From Paenibacillus sp. yr247 (GTDB taxonomy: Bacteria; Bacillota; Bacilli; Paenibacillales; NBRC-103111): a DNA stretch of 64,000 nt. Position 1 is the stretch's first letter; each line of letters starts with the position of its first letter. Below, piece after piece: positions 8,152-17,258 of the stretch. The translations under genes and the position numbers were made by a program. Where the stretch lies: NCBI RefSeq assembly GCF_900103825.1, contig NZ_FNIF01000001.1, positions 620,001 to 684,000 of the forward strand, given 5' to 3'. Under the pieces are notes generated by a model. It had not been told where the DNA came from. It saw nothing but the letters and a program-made list of their open reading frames with translations, and ran no database searches.

Positions 8152-10944
8152 ATGAGTCAGAATAAGTGGTACCAGTTGACATCGGAGGAAGTCCTGCAGT
8201 CACAGCAGGTAAGCGCGCAGCAAGGATTGCCCTGGGAAGAAGCTTGGAAACGGCAGGCTGAAGTAGGTCGAAACGAGCTGTCAGAAGGGCAACGTGTCTC
8301 TCCGATTACGCTGCTTTTAAACCAATTTAAAGATTTCATGGTGCTGGTCTTATTGGGGGCGACCCTGATTTCCGGCTTGTTGGGCGAATATTTAGACGCA
8401 ATTACGATTGTCGTCATTATTGTGATGAATGGCATTCTTGGCTTTACACAGGAATTTCGTGCAGAGCGCTCCTTACGTGCACTTAAAGAACTGTCTGCTC
8501 CAAACGCGAACGTATGGAGAGAAGGCGCAGTTCATCAAATACCGGCTCGTGATTTGGTCCCAGGTGATATTATTTTACTCGAGAGCGGCGACCGGGTACC
8601 TGCAGATGTGCGGTTTCTGGAGACGAATGGCATATATATCGAGGAGTCAGCCCTTACAGGGGAATCTGTTGCTGTTAGTAAACAAACATCGGTCATCCCG
8701 AACGATGAAGTACCGCTAGGGGATCAGCGTAATTTAGGCTTCATGGGTACGATGGTATCGCGTGGAACGGCTAAAGCCGTTGTTGTTCGTATCGGGATGA
8801 GCACCGAGATGGGGAAAATCGCCGACCTAATCCAAAACACAGAATCCATGGAAACGCCATTGCAGCATCGCTTGGAGCAGCTTGGGAAGATTTTGATCAT
8901 TGTAGCCATTGCGCTAACGATTCTCGTTGTTGTCGCAGGTATTATGCATGGACAACCGCCTTATGCCATGTTCCTTGCAGGTGTCAGTTTAGCTGTTGCG
9001 GCTATTCCTGAAGGACTTCCGGCCATCGTAACCATTGCGCTCGCACTCGGCGTACAGCGAATGATTAAGCGCAAAGCCATTGTTAGAAAGCTGCCCTCAG
9101 TGGAGACTCTAGGATGCGCCTCTGTCATCTGCTCCGATAAAACAGGAACTCTGACTCAGAACAAAATGACAGTTACTCACCTATGGGTGGGCGGTGACGT
9201 TTTGGAAGTGACGGGAGACGGTTATGCACCGGTTGGAAATATTCAACTAGGCGGTCAAAACGCCGACATTCTCAAAAACCCGTCCCTAAGTAGACTGCTG
9301 CAGGTGTCCGTGCTTTGTAATAACGCGACTTTGTATGAAGAGAAGCAGGAGTTGAAACGGAAGAAGGGCAAGGATGGCAAAGAGGGCATCGTTTCTGTTT
9401 GGAACATCAAAGGGGATCCGACCGAAGGGGCTTTAGTTGTCCTCAGTGCGAAGAGTGGAATTACCCAGGAATCGCTTAGCGAGAAATATAAACGAATTGC
9501 CGAGTTTCCTTTTGATTCTGAGCGTAAACGGATGTCCGTACTTGTAACTTCGGAGAATGGGCGTATGGCTTGTACGAAGGGAGCCCCTGACGTTCTACTT
9601 CAGCACTGCAGCTATATTCTATGGGATGGAAAGGTGATTCCTTTCACACCTACCCTTAAGCAGAAAGTGATTTCTGCCAATGAAGGTATGGCTAAATCCG
9701 CCTTACGGGTCCTAGGGATTGCTTACAAAGAGCTTAAGAGCAGTGACCGCTATGATGATTATGAAGATGTGGAAAATGGTTTGATCTTTGTCGGATTAAC
9801 TGGCATGATCGATCCGCCACGCAAAGAAGTGCGTGAAGCCATCTCGAAGTGCCGTAAAGCAGGCATCAAAACCGTCATGATTACAGGCGACCATCAGACG
9901 ACAGCCGAGGCTATTGCGAAGCAGCTTGGCATGATTCCATCAAACGGGGTCAGCATGAGTGGGCAGCAGATTACGGGACTGTCGGACGATGAGCTGGATG
10001 CAAAAGTCAATGATACCTACGTTTATGCAAGGGTATCCCCTGAACATAAGCTGCGAATTGTCAAAGCTTTGCAGCGCAAAGGACATGTCGTCGCCATGAC
10101 GGGGGATGGGGTGAACGACGCGCCAGCCATTAAAGCTGCTGATATTGGTATTGCGATGGGGATCACAGGGACGGATGTGTCGAAGGAAGCTTCTTCTTTA
10201 ATTCTCAGCGACGATAACTTCTCAACCATTGTTGCAGCGATTGAAGAGGGACGAGGTATTTATGAAAATATTCGTAAATTCATCCGGTATCTGCTTGCCT
10301 CCAATGTGGGCGAGATTATGACGATGTTCATTGCGATGATGGCAGGTCTTCCCTTGCCGCTTGTACCTATTCAAATTTTGTGGGTGAATCTGGTTACTGA
10401 TGGCCTTCCTGCAATGGCGTTAGGTGTGGATCAAGCGGAGAAGGACTTGATGCAGCACAAGCCGCGCTCGGCGAAGGAAAATATTTTCGCAAGACGTTTA
10501 GGTTGGAAAATCATTTCCCGGGGGATTCTTATCGGCGTTTGCACATTGGGGGCTTTTTGGCTCGTATTACGAGTCAATCCTACCGATGCCAATACCTTAC
10601 TGAAAGCGCAAAGCGTCGCATTCGCCACACTGGTTATGGCTCAGCTCATTCATGTGTTCGATTGCCGCAGCTCACGCTCTATTTTTCACCGAAATCCTTT
10701 GCAAAATCGTTACCTTGTTTTCGCTGTGTTATCCTCGCTCGTGTTGATGCTGGCCGTTATGTATGTGGAAGCTCTTCAACCGATCTTCAAAACCGTTCCC
10801 CTCGGTTGGAAGGATTGGATTCTGGTCCTGATAGCTGCAGGCATTCCGACCTTCTTAATGGGGCTGGGCAGTGTGTTGTCGCCTAAACGTAACAAGGGTC
10901 AAGGCTCTGTTTCTTATAATTCTTCGAAGCCGAGTTTTAGATGA
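8152..10944 (+). CDS. P-type Ca2+-transporting ATPase (type IIA)
   Basis: A 930-residue P-type ATPase, B. subtilis YloB type, expected to pump Ca2+ out of the cytoplasm. Seen in order: N-terminal cation-ATPase domain, actuator TGES (about 170), M4 PEGLP motif typical of Ca2+ pumps, phosphorylation site [11 protein letters not shown] (Asp about 330), KGAPD in the nucleotide domain, [12 protein letters not shown], the hinge GDGVNDAPA and M6 NLVTDGLPA. All catalytic motifs are intact. A B. subtilis homologue affects spore germination and heat resistance. ATG 8152 follows GTGGGAGGGAGAAGG. A terminator closes the unit. Confidence 0.93.
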   Translation: MSQNKWYQLTSEEVLQSQQVSAQQGLPWEEAWKRQAEVGRNELSEGQRVSPITLLLNQFKDFMVLVLLGATLISGLLGEYLDAITIVVIIVMNGILGFTQEFRAERSLRALKELSAPNANVWREGAVHQIPARDLVPGDIILLESGDRVPADVRFLETNGIYIEESALTGESVAVSKQTSVIPNDEVPLGDQRNLGFMGTMVSRGTAKAVVVRIGMSTEMGKIADLIQNTESMETPLQHRLEQLGKILIIVAIALTILVVVAGIMHGQPPYAMFLAGVSLAVAAIPEGLPAIVTIALALGVQRMIKRKAIVRKLPSVETLGCASVICSDKTGTLTQNKMTVTHLWVGGDVLEVTGDGYAPVGNIQLGGQNADILKNPSLSRLLQVSVLCNNATLYEEKQELKRKKGKDGKEGIVSVWNIKGDPTEGALVVLSAKSGITQESLSEKYKRIAEFPFDSERKRMSVLVTSENGRMACTKGAPDVLLQHCSYILWDGKVIPFTPTLKQKVISANEGMAKSALRVLGIAYKELKSSDRYDDYEDVENGLIFVGLTGMIDPPRKEVREAISKCRKAGIKTVMITGDHQTTAEAIAKQLGMIPSNGVSMSGQQITGLSDDELDAKVNDTYVYARVSPEHKLRIVKALQRKGHVVAMTGDGVNDAPAIKAADIGIAMGITGTDVSKEASSLILSDDNFSTIVAAIEEGRGIYENIRKFIRYLLASNVGEIMTMFIAMMAGLPLPLVPIQILWVNLVTDGLPAMALGVDQAEKDLMQHKPRSAKENIFARRLGWKIISRGILIGVCTLGAFWLVLRVNPTDANTLLKAQSVAFATLVMAQLIHVFDCRSSRSIFHRNPLQNRYLVFAVLSSLVLMLAVMYVEALQPIFKTVPLGWKDWILVLIAAGIPTFLMGLGSVLSPKRNKGQGSVSYNSSKPSFR

Positions 10945-10959
10945 ATATGAAATGCGTAA

Positions 10960-10983
10960 AAGCTGCCAAGAGGCGGCTTTTTG
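10960..10983 (+). terminator. Terminator after the Ca2+ ATPase gene
   Basis: A 9-bp stem (one G-T wobble) with an AAGA loop is followed by five T. Confidence 0.85.
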
Positions 10984-11120
10984 CCTGTAAATGGGGGGGA
11001 TGATACTCATGAAATGGCGTAAAAGGGAGATAATCGTCAAGAAACGGGTAAAGGGCTATGCATTTGAGCATTTTTACGCTATGATAATGGCTAAAACACT
11101 TACTTGGAGTGCTGTAAACA

Positions 11121-11960
11121 ATGAATTTCACGAAAATGCATGGTCTAGGCAACGATTTTATTATAGTTGCTAGTGAGAAAGAACTTCCTTTTGGTGTGGA
11201 TCAGCTTGCTATCCAGTTGTGCAATCGTTTTTTTGGTATTGGTGCTGACGGCCTAGTCTATATTCTTCCTTCTAAGAATGCTGATTTCAAGATGCGCATT
11301 ATTAACTCCGACGGAACCGAAGCCGAGCAGTGTGGCAATGCGATCCGCTGCGTTTCTAAATATGTCTACGATCATAAAATGATCGACAAAACAGAGATTT
11401 CCGTTGAAACTGTAGGCGCAGGCGTCCAAAAGGTACAACTAAATGTGCAGGATGGTAAAGTTGTGACTGCTCGTGTGGATATGGGTCAACCGATCTTGAA
11501 TGGCCTTGAGGTCCCTACGACGGTAGATGAGGCTAAAGTCATTAACCATCCGATCGAAGTAGACGGGAAAGAATTTCGTTTTACGGCTGTTTCCATGGGC
11601 AACCCACACTGTGTCATTTATGTGGATGATGCTGTGAATTTCGATCTTGCTACATGGGGGCCGAAGCTTGAAGTACATCCGATGTTCCCGCGAAAAATTA
11701 ATGTTGAATTCGTAACTGTGAAAAATCGTGCACACACCGATATGCGTGTATGGGAAAGAGGCGCAGGTCCGACGCTTGCTTGTGGAACTGGCGCTTGTGC
11801 AACGCTCGTATCTTCCGTATTGAATGGTTTGACTGACCGCCAAGCAACTGTTTCTCTTAAAGGTGGAGATCTGTTCATCGAGTGGAATGAAGATGACAAC
11901 CATGTGTATATGACTGGACCTGCGGAAGAAGTGTTTGAAGGAACGTATCAGAATTATTGA
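11121..11960 (+). CDS. dapF: Diaminopimelate epimerase
   Basis: A 279-residue enzyme converting LL- to meso-diaminopimelate for lysine and peptidoglycan synthesis. Both catalytic cysteines lie in their family contexts: AEQCGNAIRC (about 72-81) and ACGTGACAT (about 220-228). The N-terminal MNFTKMHGLGNDFI is the usual start. ATG 11121 follows TTGGAGTG. It is separated by only 76 bp from the methionine gene downstream, with no obvious terminator between them. Confidence 0.97.
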   Translation: MNFTKMHGLGNDFIIVASEKELPFGVDQLAIQLCNRFFGIGADGLVYILPSKNADFKMRIINSDGTEAEQCGNAIRCVSKYVYDHKMIDKTEISVETVGAGVQKVQLNVQDGKVVTARVDMGQPILNGLEVPTTVDEAKVINHPIEVDGKEFRFTAVSMGNPHCVIYVDDAVNFDLATWGPKLEVHPMFPRKINVEFVTVKNRAHTDMRVWERGAGPTLACGTGACATLVSSVLNGLTDRQATVSLKGGDLFIEWNEDDNHVYMTGPAEEVFEGTYQNY

Positions 11961-12036
11961 TAAACGTTTTTCTTAATATCTCCCTTAATTTGTGTTACAG
12001 TATAACTACATTTTTTTAGTAAATGGGGATTTTATC

Positions 12037-13908
12037 ATGAAATTGGATCTTCGCGCGGCGCTGAAGCGGGACATTTTGACCGGTGACGGCGCTATGGGGA
12101 CTTATTTATATCAGATGGGATTTCCGGTTGGCATTTCGTATGAAGAACTGAATTTGCTTCGGCCTGAAACGGTTGCTGACGTGCACCGCCGCTATTTTGA
12201 GGCAGGTGCTCGTCTTATTGAGACGAATACATTCTCGGCCAACCGTGAAAAACTATCGAAGTACGGACTAGAAGGCGACGTAGAGGCAATTAACCGCGCA
12301 GGAGTAGAGCTAGCCAGGAACGCTGTCGGGAACGATGCGTATGTCGTTGGGGCAATTGGTTCTATTCGTGCAGGTAAGCGTAAAAACGTTCGCACAGTCG
12401 ATGTTGAGGAAGCACTGCGAGAACAGATCGGCATCCTTCTGGATTCGCCTGTGGACGGACTATTGCTGGAGACCTTCTACGATTTGGAGGAACTGCAGCT
12501 AGCGCTGCGGATCATTCGCAGCATGAGCGAATTGCCCGTCATTTGTCAGTTTGCGAACGAAGGAACCGGAAGCACACAGGACGGCGTTCCGCTTCAAGAA
12601 GCGTTCAAACGGTTACGCGACGACGGAGCTGACGTCATCGGCTTTAACTGCCGCGTTGGCCCGAATGGGATTCTCCGTTCGCTGGAGAAGTTGGCTCCGC
12701 TCGCCGGCATACCATTCTCCGCGTTCCCTAACGCGGGGCTGCCCGACTACGTCGACGGGCACTACACTTACGCGGCGACGCCTCAGTACTTCGCCGAGAG
12801 CGCGATGCGCTTGGCCGATCTCGGCGCACGCATCATCGGCGGCTGCTGCGGCACCACGCCGGAGCATATCGCCGCTGTCGCTAACGCGCTTCAAGGCTAC
12901 GTCCCGGCTGCGCCGGGAACGGCCTCCGCGCAAGCTGTGCGCGTGATTGAGCCCGCGCCGGCGAAGCCTGCGCCGCCGGCAGTCAAACCCTCGCTGCTGG
13001 AAATCGTGAAGCAGCGCAAAACCGTCATTGTCGAGCTGGATCCCCCACGGGATCTCGACATTGAGAAATTTATGCAGGGGTCGAAGGCCCTGCAGGATGC
13101 ACATGTCGACGCCATTACGATGGCCGACAATTCACTGGCGGTGACGCGCATGAGCAATCTAGCTCTCGGCTACCTCGTACAGGAACGCTTAAGCGCGCGT
13201 CCACTGGTTCATATCGCGTGCCGCGACCGCAACATGATTGGGACGCAGTCCCATCTGATGGGTCTTCACGCGCTCGGCATCGACCATGTGCTGGCTGTGA
13301 CCGGCGATCCTGCCAAATTCGGCGATCTTCCCGGGTCCAGCTCAGTTTACGATCTGACCTCATTCGAGATTATACGTATGATTAAACAGCTAAACGAAGG
13401 TATTGCCTTCTCTGGTAAACCCTTGAAGCAAAAGGCCAACTTCGTTGTCGGCGCTGCTTTTAACCCGAATGTCAAGCATTTGGATAAAGCAATTCAGCGT
13501 TTGGAACGCAAAATCGAGGCTGGCGCTGATTACATCATGACGCAGCCGGTTTACGACACTAAACTTATTGAACAAATTTATGAATCAACCAAGCACCTAA
13601 ATATACCGATTTTCATAGGCCTTGCACCGCTAGCCAGCGGAGGGAACGCCGAATATCTTCATAATGAAGTTCCTGGTATTCGGTTGTCCGACGCAATTAG
13701 AGCACGCATGAATGGACTCAAGGGTCCAGAAGGGCGGGCAATGGGCGTTGAGATTGCCAAAGAGCTGCTGGATGCGGCGATGCCTTACTTTAATGGCATT
13801 TATCTCATGACTCCCTTTTTGGCATACGAGATGTGCGTAGACCTGACAAAGTATGTTTGGGAAAAGTCAAATCGACATGATTTCCACTTGTACCCACTTT
13901 CAAAATGA
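12037..13908 (+). CDS. yitJ: Bifunctional homocysteine S-methyltransferase / methylenetetrahydrofolate reductase
   Basis: A fused protein of about 623 residues. The N-terminal half (about 1-290) is a homocysteine methyltransferase with DGAMGTYLYQMG, ETNTFSANR and the zinc-binding GGCCGTTP. After an Ala/Pro-rich linker (about 290-320), the C-terminal half is a MetF-like TIM barrel (VELDPPRDLD, ADNSLAVTRMSN, TQPVYD). It is expected to reduce methylene-THF and methylate homocysteine to methionine, as YitJ. ATG 12037 follows TGGGGA. No SAM riboswitch fits in the 76-bp upstream gap, unlike B. subtilis yitJ. The middle of the gene (about 12.6-13.0 kb) is markedly GC-rich. Confidence 0.93.
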   Translation: MKLDLRAALKRDILTGDGAMGTYLYQMGFPVGISYEELNLLRPETVADVHRRYFEAGARLIETNTFSANREKLSKYGLEGDVEAINRAGVELARNAVGNDAYVVGAIGSIRAGKRKNVRTVDVEEALREQIGILLDSPVDGLLLETFYDLEELQLALRIIRSMSELPVICQFANEGTGSTQDGVPLQEAFKRLRDDGADVIGFNCRVGPNGILRSLEKLAPLAGIPFSAFPNAGLPDYVDGHYTYAATPQYFAESAMRLADLGARIIGGCCGTTPEHIAAVANALQGYVPAAPGTASAQAVRVIEPAPAKPAPPAVKPSLLEIVKQRKTVIVELDPPRDLDIEKFMQGSKALQDAHVDAITMADNSLAVTRMSNLALGYLVQERLSARPLVHIACRDRNMIGTQSHLMGLHALGIDHVLAVTGDPAKFGDLPGSSSVYDLTSFEIIRMIKQLNEGIAFSGKPLKQKANFVVGAAFNPNVKHLDKAIQRLERKIEAGADYIMTQPVYDTKLIEQIYESTKHLNIPIFIGLAPLASGGNAEYLHNEVPGIRLSDAIRARMNGLKGPEGRAMGVEIAKELLDAAMPYFNGIYLMTPFLAYEMCVDLTKYVWEKSNRHDFHLYPLSK

Positions 13909-13937
13909 ATTAAAATAGGGTAATGGATGTGATTAGG

Positions 13938-14822
13938 ATGATTTGCAGTATGACCGGATTCGGACAAGCGAATCGTTCTTTTGCGGGATACAAAGTGTTT
14001 ATCGATGTGAAATCGGTCAATCATAGGTATAGTGAAGTGTCGATTCGATTGCCTAAGGAATGGGCGGTTTTTGAAGATGCTTTGAAGAAAACGGTACTGC
14101 AAGCAGTGAAGAGGGGACGCGTTGACGTCTTCGTCACAGCGGAACGTGAAGCGGCTTCCTCTAAGAGCGTAACGGTTGACTTTGCTTTGGCAGATGCCTA
14201 TTTGCAGGCTGCGGAGCAGTTGAAGGAACGCTATGGATATGCCGAGCAGGTCGGGCTCAAAGAGTTATTGAAAATTCCTGATCTCGTTCAGATGAAGGAG
14301 TCGCGGAAAGAACCTGATGAAGAGATTGAACAGGAATTGTGCGCCTGCTTGCAGGAGGCCGTTGCCAGGTTATCCGATATGCGACTGCGGGAAGGAGCAT
14401 TTCTGGAGCAAGATATTCGTGAACGCTTGGCAGAACTGAAGCGGATCCATGTTGAACTGGAAGCTTTAGCGCCTCAAGTGGTTCAAGATTACGCTGCTAA
14501 GATGACCAGTAGAATTCAGTCTCTTCTGCAGGATCAAACGCCTGTGGATGAGCAGCGCTTAGCAACAGAAATTGCGATATTCGCAGATCGTTCGAATGTG
14601 GATGAGGAATTGACTAGACTGAAAAGTCATTTTGGGCAATGTGACCAATTGCTAACAGAGAAAGAGCCTGTTGGACGAAAACTGGACTTCTTGATTCAAG
14701 AAATGAATCGAGAGGTGAACACGATCGGATCCAAGTCAAATCACTCGGAGCCTACGGCTAGAGTAATTACGATGAAAGCAGAGCTTGAGAAGATGCGCGA
14801 ACAAATACAGAATATCGAGTGA
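13938..14822 (+). CDS. yloC: YicC/YloC family endoribonuclease
   Basis: A protein of about 294 residues of the YicC/YloC family, whose members cleave RNA; E. coli YicC promotes decay of the small RNA RyhB. The N-terminal SMTGFGQ and the C-terminal LDFLIQEMNREVNTIGSKS are the conserved ends. Start choice is uncertain: ATG 13938 matches the usual family start (MI-SMTGFG), while GTG 13929 and ATG 13923 lie in frame behind TAGGG. It heads the yloC-remA-gmk-rpoZ cluster as in B. subtilis. Confidence 0.9.
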   Translation: MICSMTGFGQANRSFAGYKVFIDVKSVNHRYSEVSIRLPKEWAVFEDALKKTVLQAVKRGRVDVFVTAEREAASSKSVTVDFALADAYLQAAEQLKERYGYAEQVGLKELLKIPDLVQMKESRKEPDEEIEQELCACLQEAVARLSDMRLREGAFLEQDIRERLAELKRIHVELEALAPQVVQDYAAKMTSRIQSLLQDQTPVDEQRLATEIAIFADRSNVDEELTRLKSHFGQCDQLLTEKEPVGRKLDFLIQEMNREVNTIGSKSNHSEPTARVITMKAELEKMREQIQNIE

Positions 14823-14855
14823 AGCGGCATGGAGCTTTGCGAGGAGGAAGTCCTA

Positions 14856-15116
14856 ATGGCTATCAAATTAATTAATATCGGGTTCGGCAACATCGTATCG
14901 GCGAACCGTATTATCTCGATCGTAAGTCCGGAATCGGCTCCGATCAAGAGGATCATTCAAGAAGCGCGTGATCGTCACATGCTGATTGACGCTACATATG
15001 GTAGAAGAACCCGTGCTGTTATTATCACTGACAGCGATCATGTGATATTATCAGCAGTACAACCAGAGACGGTAGCGCATAGACTTTCCAACAAGGACGA
15101 TGATCATGACGAGTAA
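14856..15116 (+). CDS. remA: Biofilm/matrix regulator RemA (DUF370)
   Basis: An 86-residue RemA homologue. In B. subtilis RemA binds repeated sites in matrix and osmoprotection promoters and forms rings that wrap DNA. The protein starts [19 protein letters not shown], with [22 protein letters not shown] in the middle; the Arg-rich patch is the DNA contact. ATG 14856 sits 8 nt after a strong GAGGAGG. It overlaps gmk by 11 bp. Confidence 0.95.
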   Translation: MAIKLINIGFGNIVSANRIISIVSPESAPIKRIIQEARDRHMLIDATYGRRTRAVIITDSDHVILSAVQPETVAHRLSNKDDDHDE

Positions 15117-15744
15117 TACGAATACCCTTGAGCGTGAGAGAGGCATTTTAATTGTTTTATCCGGTCCATCCGGTGTTGGCAAGGGAACCGTTTGTGCTGC
15201 GCTGCGCAAGTGCTCACCGGATATCGTGTACTCCGTATCGGCGACAACCCGTTCTCCTAGACAAGGGGAAGTGGATGGTGTGAACTATTTCTTCAAAACG
15301 CGGGAGCAATTTCAGCATTTGATTGAGACGGATGAAGTGTTGGAATGGGCTGAATACGTAGGTAATTTCTACGGTACTCCGAAACGTTTTGTTGAAGAAA
15401 CGCTGCGCTCCGGCAAAGATGTCATCTTGGAGATTGAAGTGCAGGGGGCTCTGCAGGTCAAACAAAAGTTTTCCGAAGGTGTTTTCATCTTCTTATTGCC
15501 GCCTTCCCTAGATGAGCTTGAGAATCGCATTGTAACGCGTGGTACTGAAACGGATGAAGTTATTCGCAGCCGCATGTCGGTCGCTATGGACGAAATTCGC
15601 TTGATGGAGCACTATGACTATGCGATTGTAAATGATCATGTAGATACGGCTTGCTCCAAGATACAAGCGATTCTTACGGCTGAACATTGCAAAAAAGATC
15701 GGATGTATCCAAAAATCGTACAATGGATGGATGAGGTGAATTGA
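15106..15744 (+). CDS. gmk: Guanylate kinase
   Basis: A 212-residue GMP kinase forming GDP from GMP and ATP. The P-loop GPSGVGKGT (about 21-29), the GMP-binding [17 protein letters not shown] segment and the lid with TRGTETDE are all intact. ATG 15106 is preferred over ATG 15100 because AAGGA (15093-15097) is 8 nt upstream. Its stop codon is immediately followed by the rpoZ start, so the two are tightly coupled. Confidence 0.95.
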   Translation: MTSNTNTLERERGILIVLSGPSGVGKGTVCAALRKCSPDIVYSVSATTRSPRQGEVDGVNYFFKTREQFQHLIETDEVLEWAEYVGNFYGTPKRFVEETLRSGKDVILEIEVQGALQVKQKFSEGVFIFLLPPSLDELENRIVTRGTETDEVIRSRMSVAMDEIRLMEHYDYAIVNDHVDTACSKIQAILTAEHCKKDRMYPKIVQWMDEVN

Positions 15745-15969
15745 ATGTTATACCCTTCAATTGATAAACTGCTTGATATCGTGGATAGCAAGTATTCGCT
15801 CGTTGTAGCTGCTTCCAAAAGAGCACGCTCCCTGCGTGACGGCGCTAAATCAGATTTGAAAAACCAAAAGGCCCACAAACATGTTGGTGTTGCTTTAGAA
15901 GAACTTTACGGCAACTATATCAGCTATGAGAAAATTGAGTCGACAGAGACGGAGAAATATCAGAAATAA
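15745..15969 (+). CDS. rpoZ: RNA polymerase omega subunit
   Basis: A 74-residue omega subunit that helps fold beta' and assemble RNA polymerase. The MLYPSIDKLLDIVDSKYSLVVAASKRAR start and the VALEEL helix are characteristic. Its ATG follows the gmk stop with no gap, and an intrinsic terminator lies 12 bp after its stop. Confidence 0.95.
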   Translation: MLYPSIDKLLDIVDSKYSLVVAASKRARSLRDGAKSDLKNQKAHKHVGVALEELYGNYISYEKIESTETEKYQK

Positions 15970-15981
15970 ACTGGTTTACCC

Positions 15982-16008
15982 AACAACCCTAGTGGTTGTT
16001 ATTTTTTT
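15982..16008 (+). terminator. Terminator or partial terminator between rpoZ and coaBC
   Basis: A 7-bp stem (AACAACC/GGTTGTT) is followed by ATTTTTTT. It sits only 30 bp before the coaBC start, so it may let some transcription through. Confidence 0.75.
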
Positions 16009-16037
16009 CTCAGATGGCGCTAAGAAAGGGGATACCT

Positions 16038-17258
16038 ATGAGTGTACTGCATGGTAAAACGATTGTGCTCGGCGTATGCGGAGGTATTGCCGCTTATAAG
16101 GCTGCTGCGCTGACAAGTAAATTGACACAGGCTGGTGCGACGGTACGTGTCATTATGACTGAATCCGCTGTTCAATTCGTAGCGCCGTTAACGTTCCAAA
16201 CACTTTCTCGTCATCATGTTTTTGTAGATACCTTTGATGAGAAGGACCCTTCTGTTGTTTCGCATATCAATTTGGCGGATAGCGCCGACCTTGTGGTTAT
16301 TGCGCCTGCAACGGCGAATACCATTGGCAAATTTGCGCTTGGTCTTGGCGATGATATGTTGAGTACCACGCTGCTTGCAACTATGGCACCGATTTGGGTT
16401 GCGCCTGCGATGAACGTGCATATGTACGCTAATCCGGCTGTGCAGCATAATATGCAGACGCTCTTAAGCCGTGGGGTGCGTTTTATTGAACCGGGAGAAG
16501 GGCAGCTGGCTTGCGGTTATGTCGGGAAAGGACGGCTTGCTGAACCTGAGGAGATTTTTGCTGCGATTGAGCAGTATTTTAAGGGAGATGCTAAGCGCTT
16601 GGAAGGACAACGTGTTCTTGTGACTGCCGGAGGCACAGTAGAACGCATTGATCCAGTTCGCTACATTACGAATGACTCTTCTGGCAAAATGGGATACGCC
16701 ATCGCCGACGAAGCGGTACGTATGGGAGCTAAGGTGACTCTAGTATCGGGGCCCTCCTCTTTAACAGCGCCTGATGGCGTGGAGCTTGTCCGCGTTCAGT
16801 CCGCTTTGGACATGAGAGAGGCAGTTTTAGCTCGTTTGGACGCAAGTCATCTTGTTATTAAGGCAGCTGCGGTTACAGATTACCGTCCTGCTGTTGTTGC
16901 TCAGCAAAAGATAAAAAAGAAGTCGGACTCGCTCACGCTTGAGCTGATTAAAAATCCGGATATTTTACAGGAAATCGGAATGCTTAAAAAGCATCAGTTC
17001 GTCATTGGATTTGCTGCGGAGACTGAGCGATTAGATGAGCAAGCGATGGACAAGCTGAAGCGCAAAAATTGCGATCTTATCGTCGGCAATGATGTGACGC
17101 AGGAGGGTGCAGGCTTTAGCGGTGATACGAATGTGGTGCGCTTTTATGATCGGAACGGGCTCGTAGAGGCCCTGCCTATACAGAGTAAGAAAGAAGTGGC
17201 ACGTAAGCTGCTTGCACTGGCAGCGGATCGCATGTATACCTTAGCGGGGGAATCCTGA
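16038..17258 (+). CDS. coaBC: Bifunctional phosphopantothenoylcysteine decarboxylase / phosphopantothenate-cysteine ligase
   Basis: A 406-residue Dfp protein of CoA synthesis. The N-terminal flavin decarboxylase domain (LGVCGGIAAYKA; PAMNVHMYANPAVQHN; the catalytic-Cys loop ACGYVGKGRL) is followed by the CoaB ligase domain (TAGGTVERIDPVRYITNDSSG, IKKKS near 300). ATG 16038 follows AAAGGGG. Its stop overlaps the priA start by one base (TGATG). Confidence 0.95.
   Translation: MSVLHGKTIVLGVCGGIAAYKAAALTSKLTQAGATVRVIMTESAVQFVAPLTFQTLSRHHVFVDTFDEKDPSVVSHINLADSADLVVIAPATANTIGKFALGLGDDMLSTTLLATMAPIWVAPAMNVHMYANPAVQHNMQTLLSRGVRFIEPGEGQLACGYVGKGRLAEPEEIFAAIEQYFKGDAKRLEGQRVLVTAGGTVERIDPVRYITNDSSGKMGYAIADEAVRMGAKVTLVSGPSSLTAPDGVELVRVQSALDMREAVLARLDASHLVIKAAAVTDYRPAVVAQQKIKKKSDSLTLELIKNPDILQEIGMLKKHQFVIGFAAETERLDEQAMDKLKRKNCDLIVGNDVTQEGAGFSGDTNVVRFYDRNGLVEALPIQSKKEVARKLLALAADRMYTLAGES

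Noticed and set aside
10991-11173. A 60-codon frame before dapF
   Set aside because: It runs into the dapF start in another frame and has no protein-like features; the region is the dapF promoter and leader.
11961-12036. SAM riboswitch or T-box before the yitJ-type gene
   Set aside because: Only 76 bp separate it from dapF, and no riboswitch core or terminator is present.
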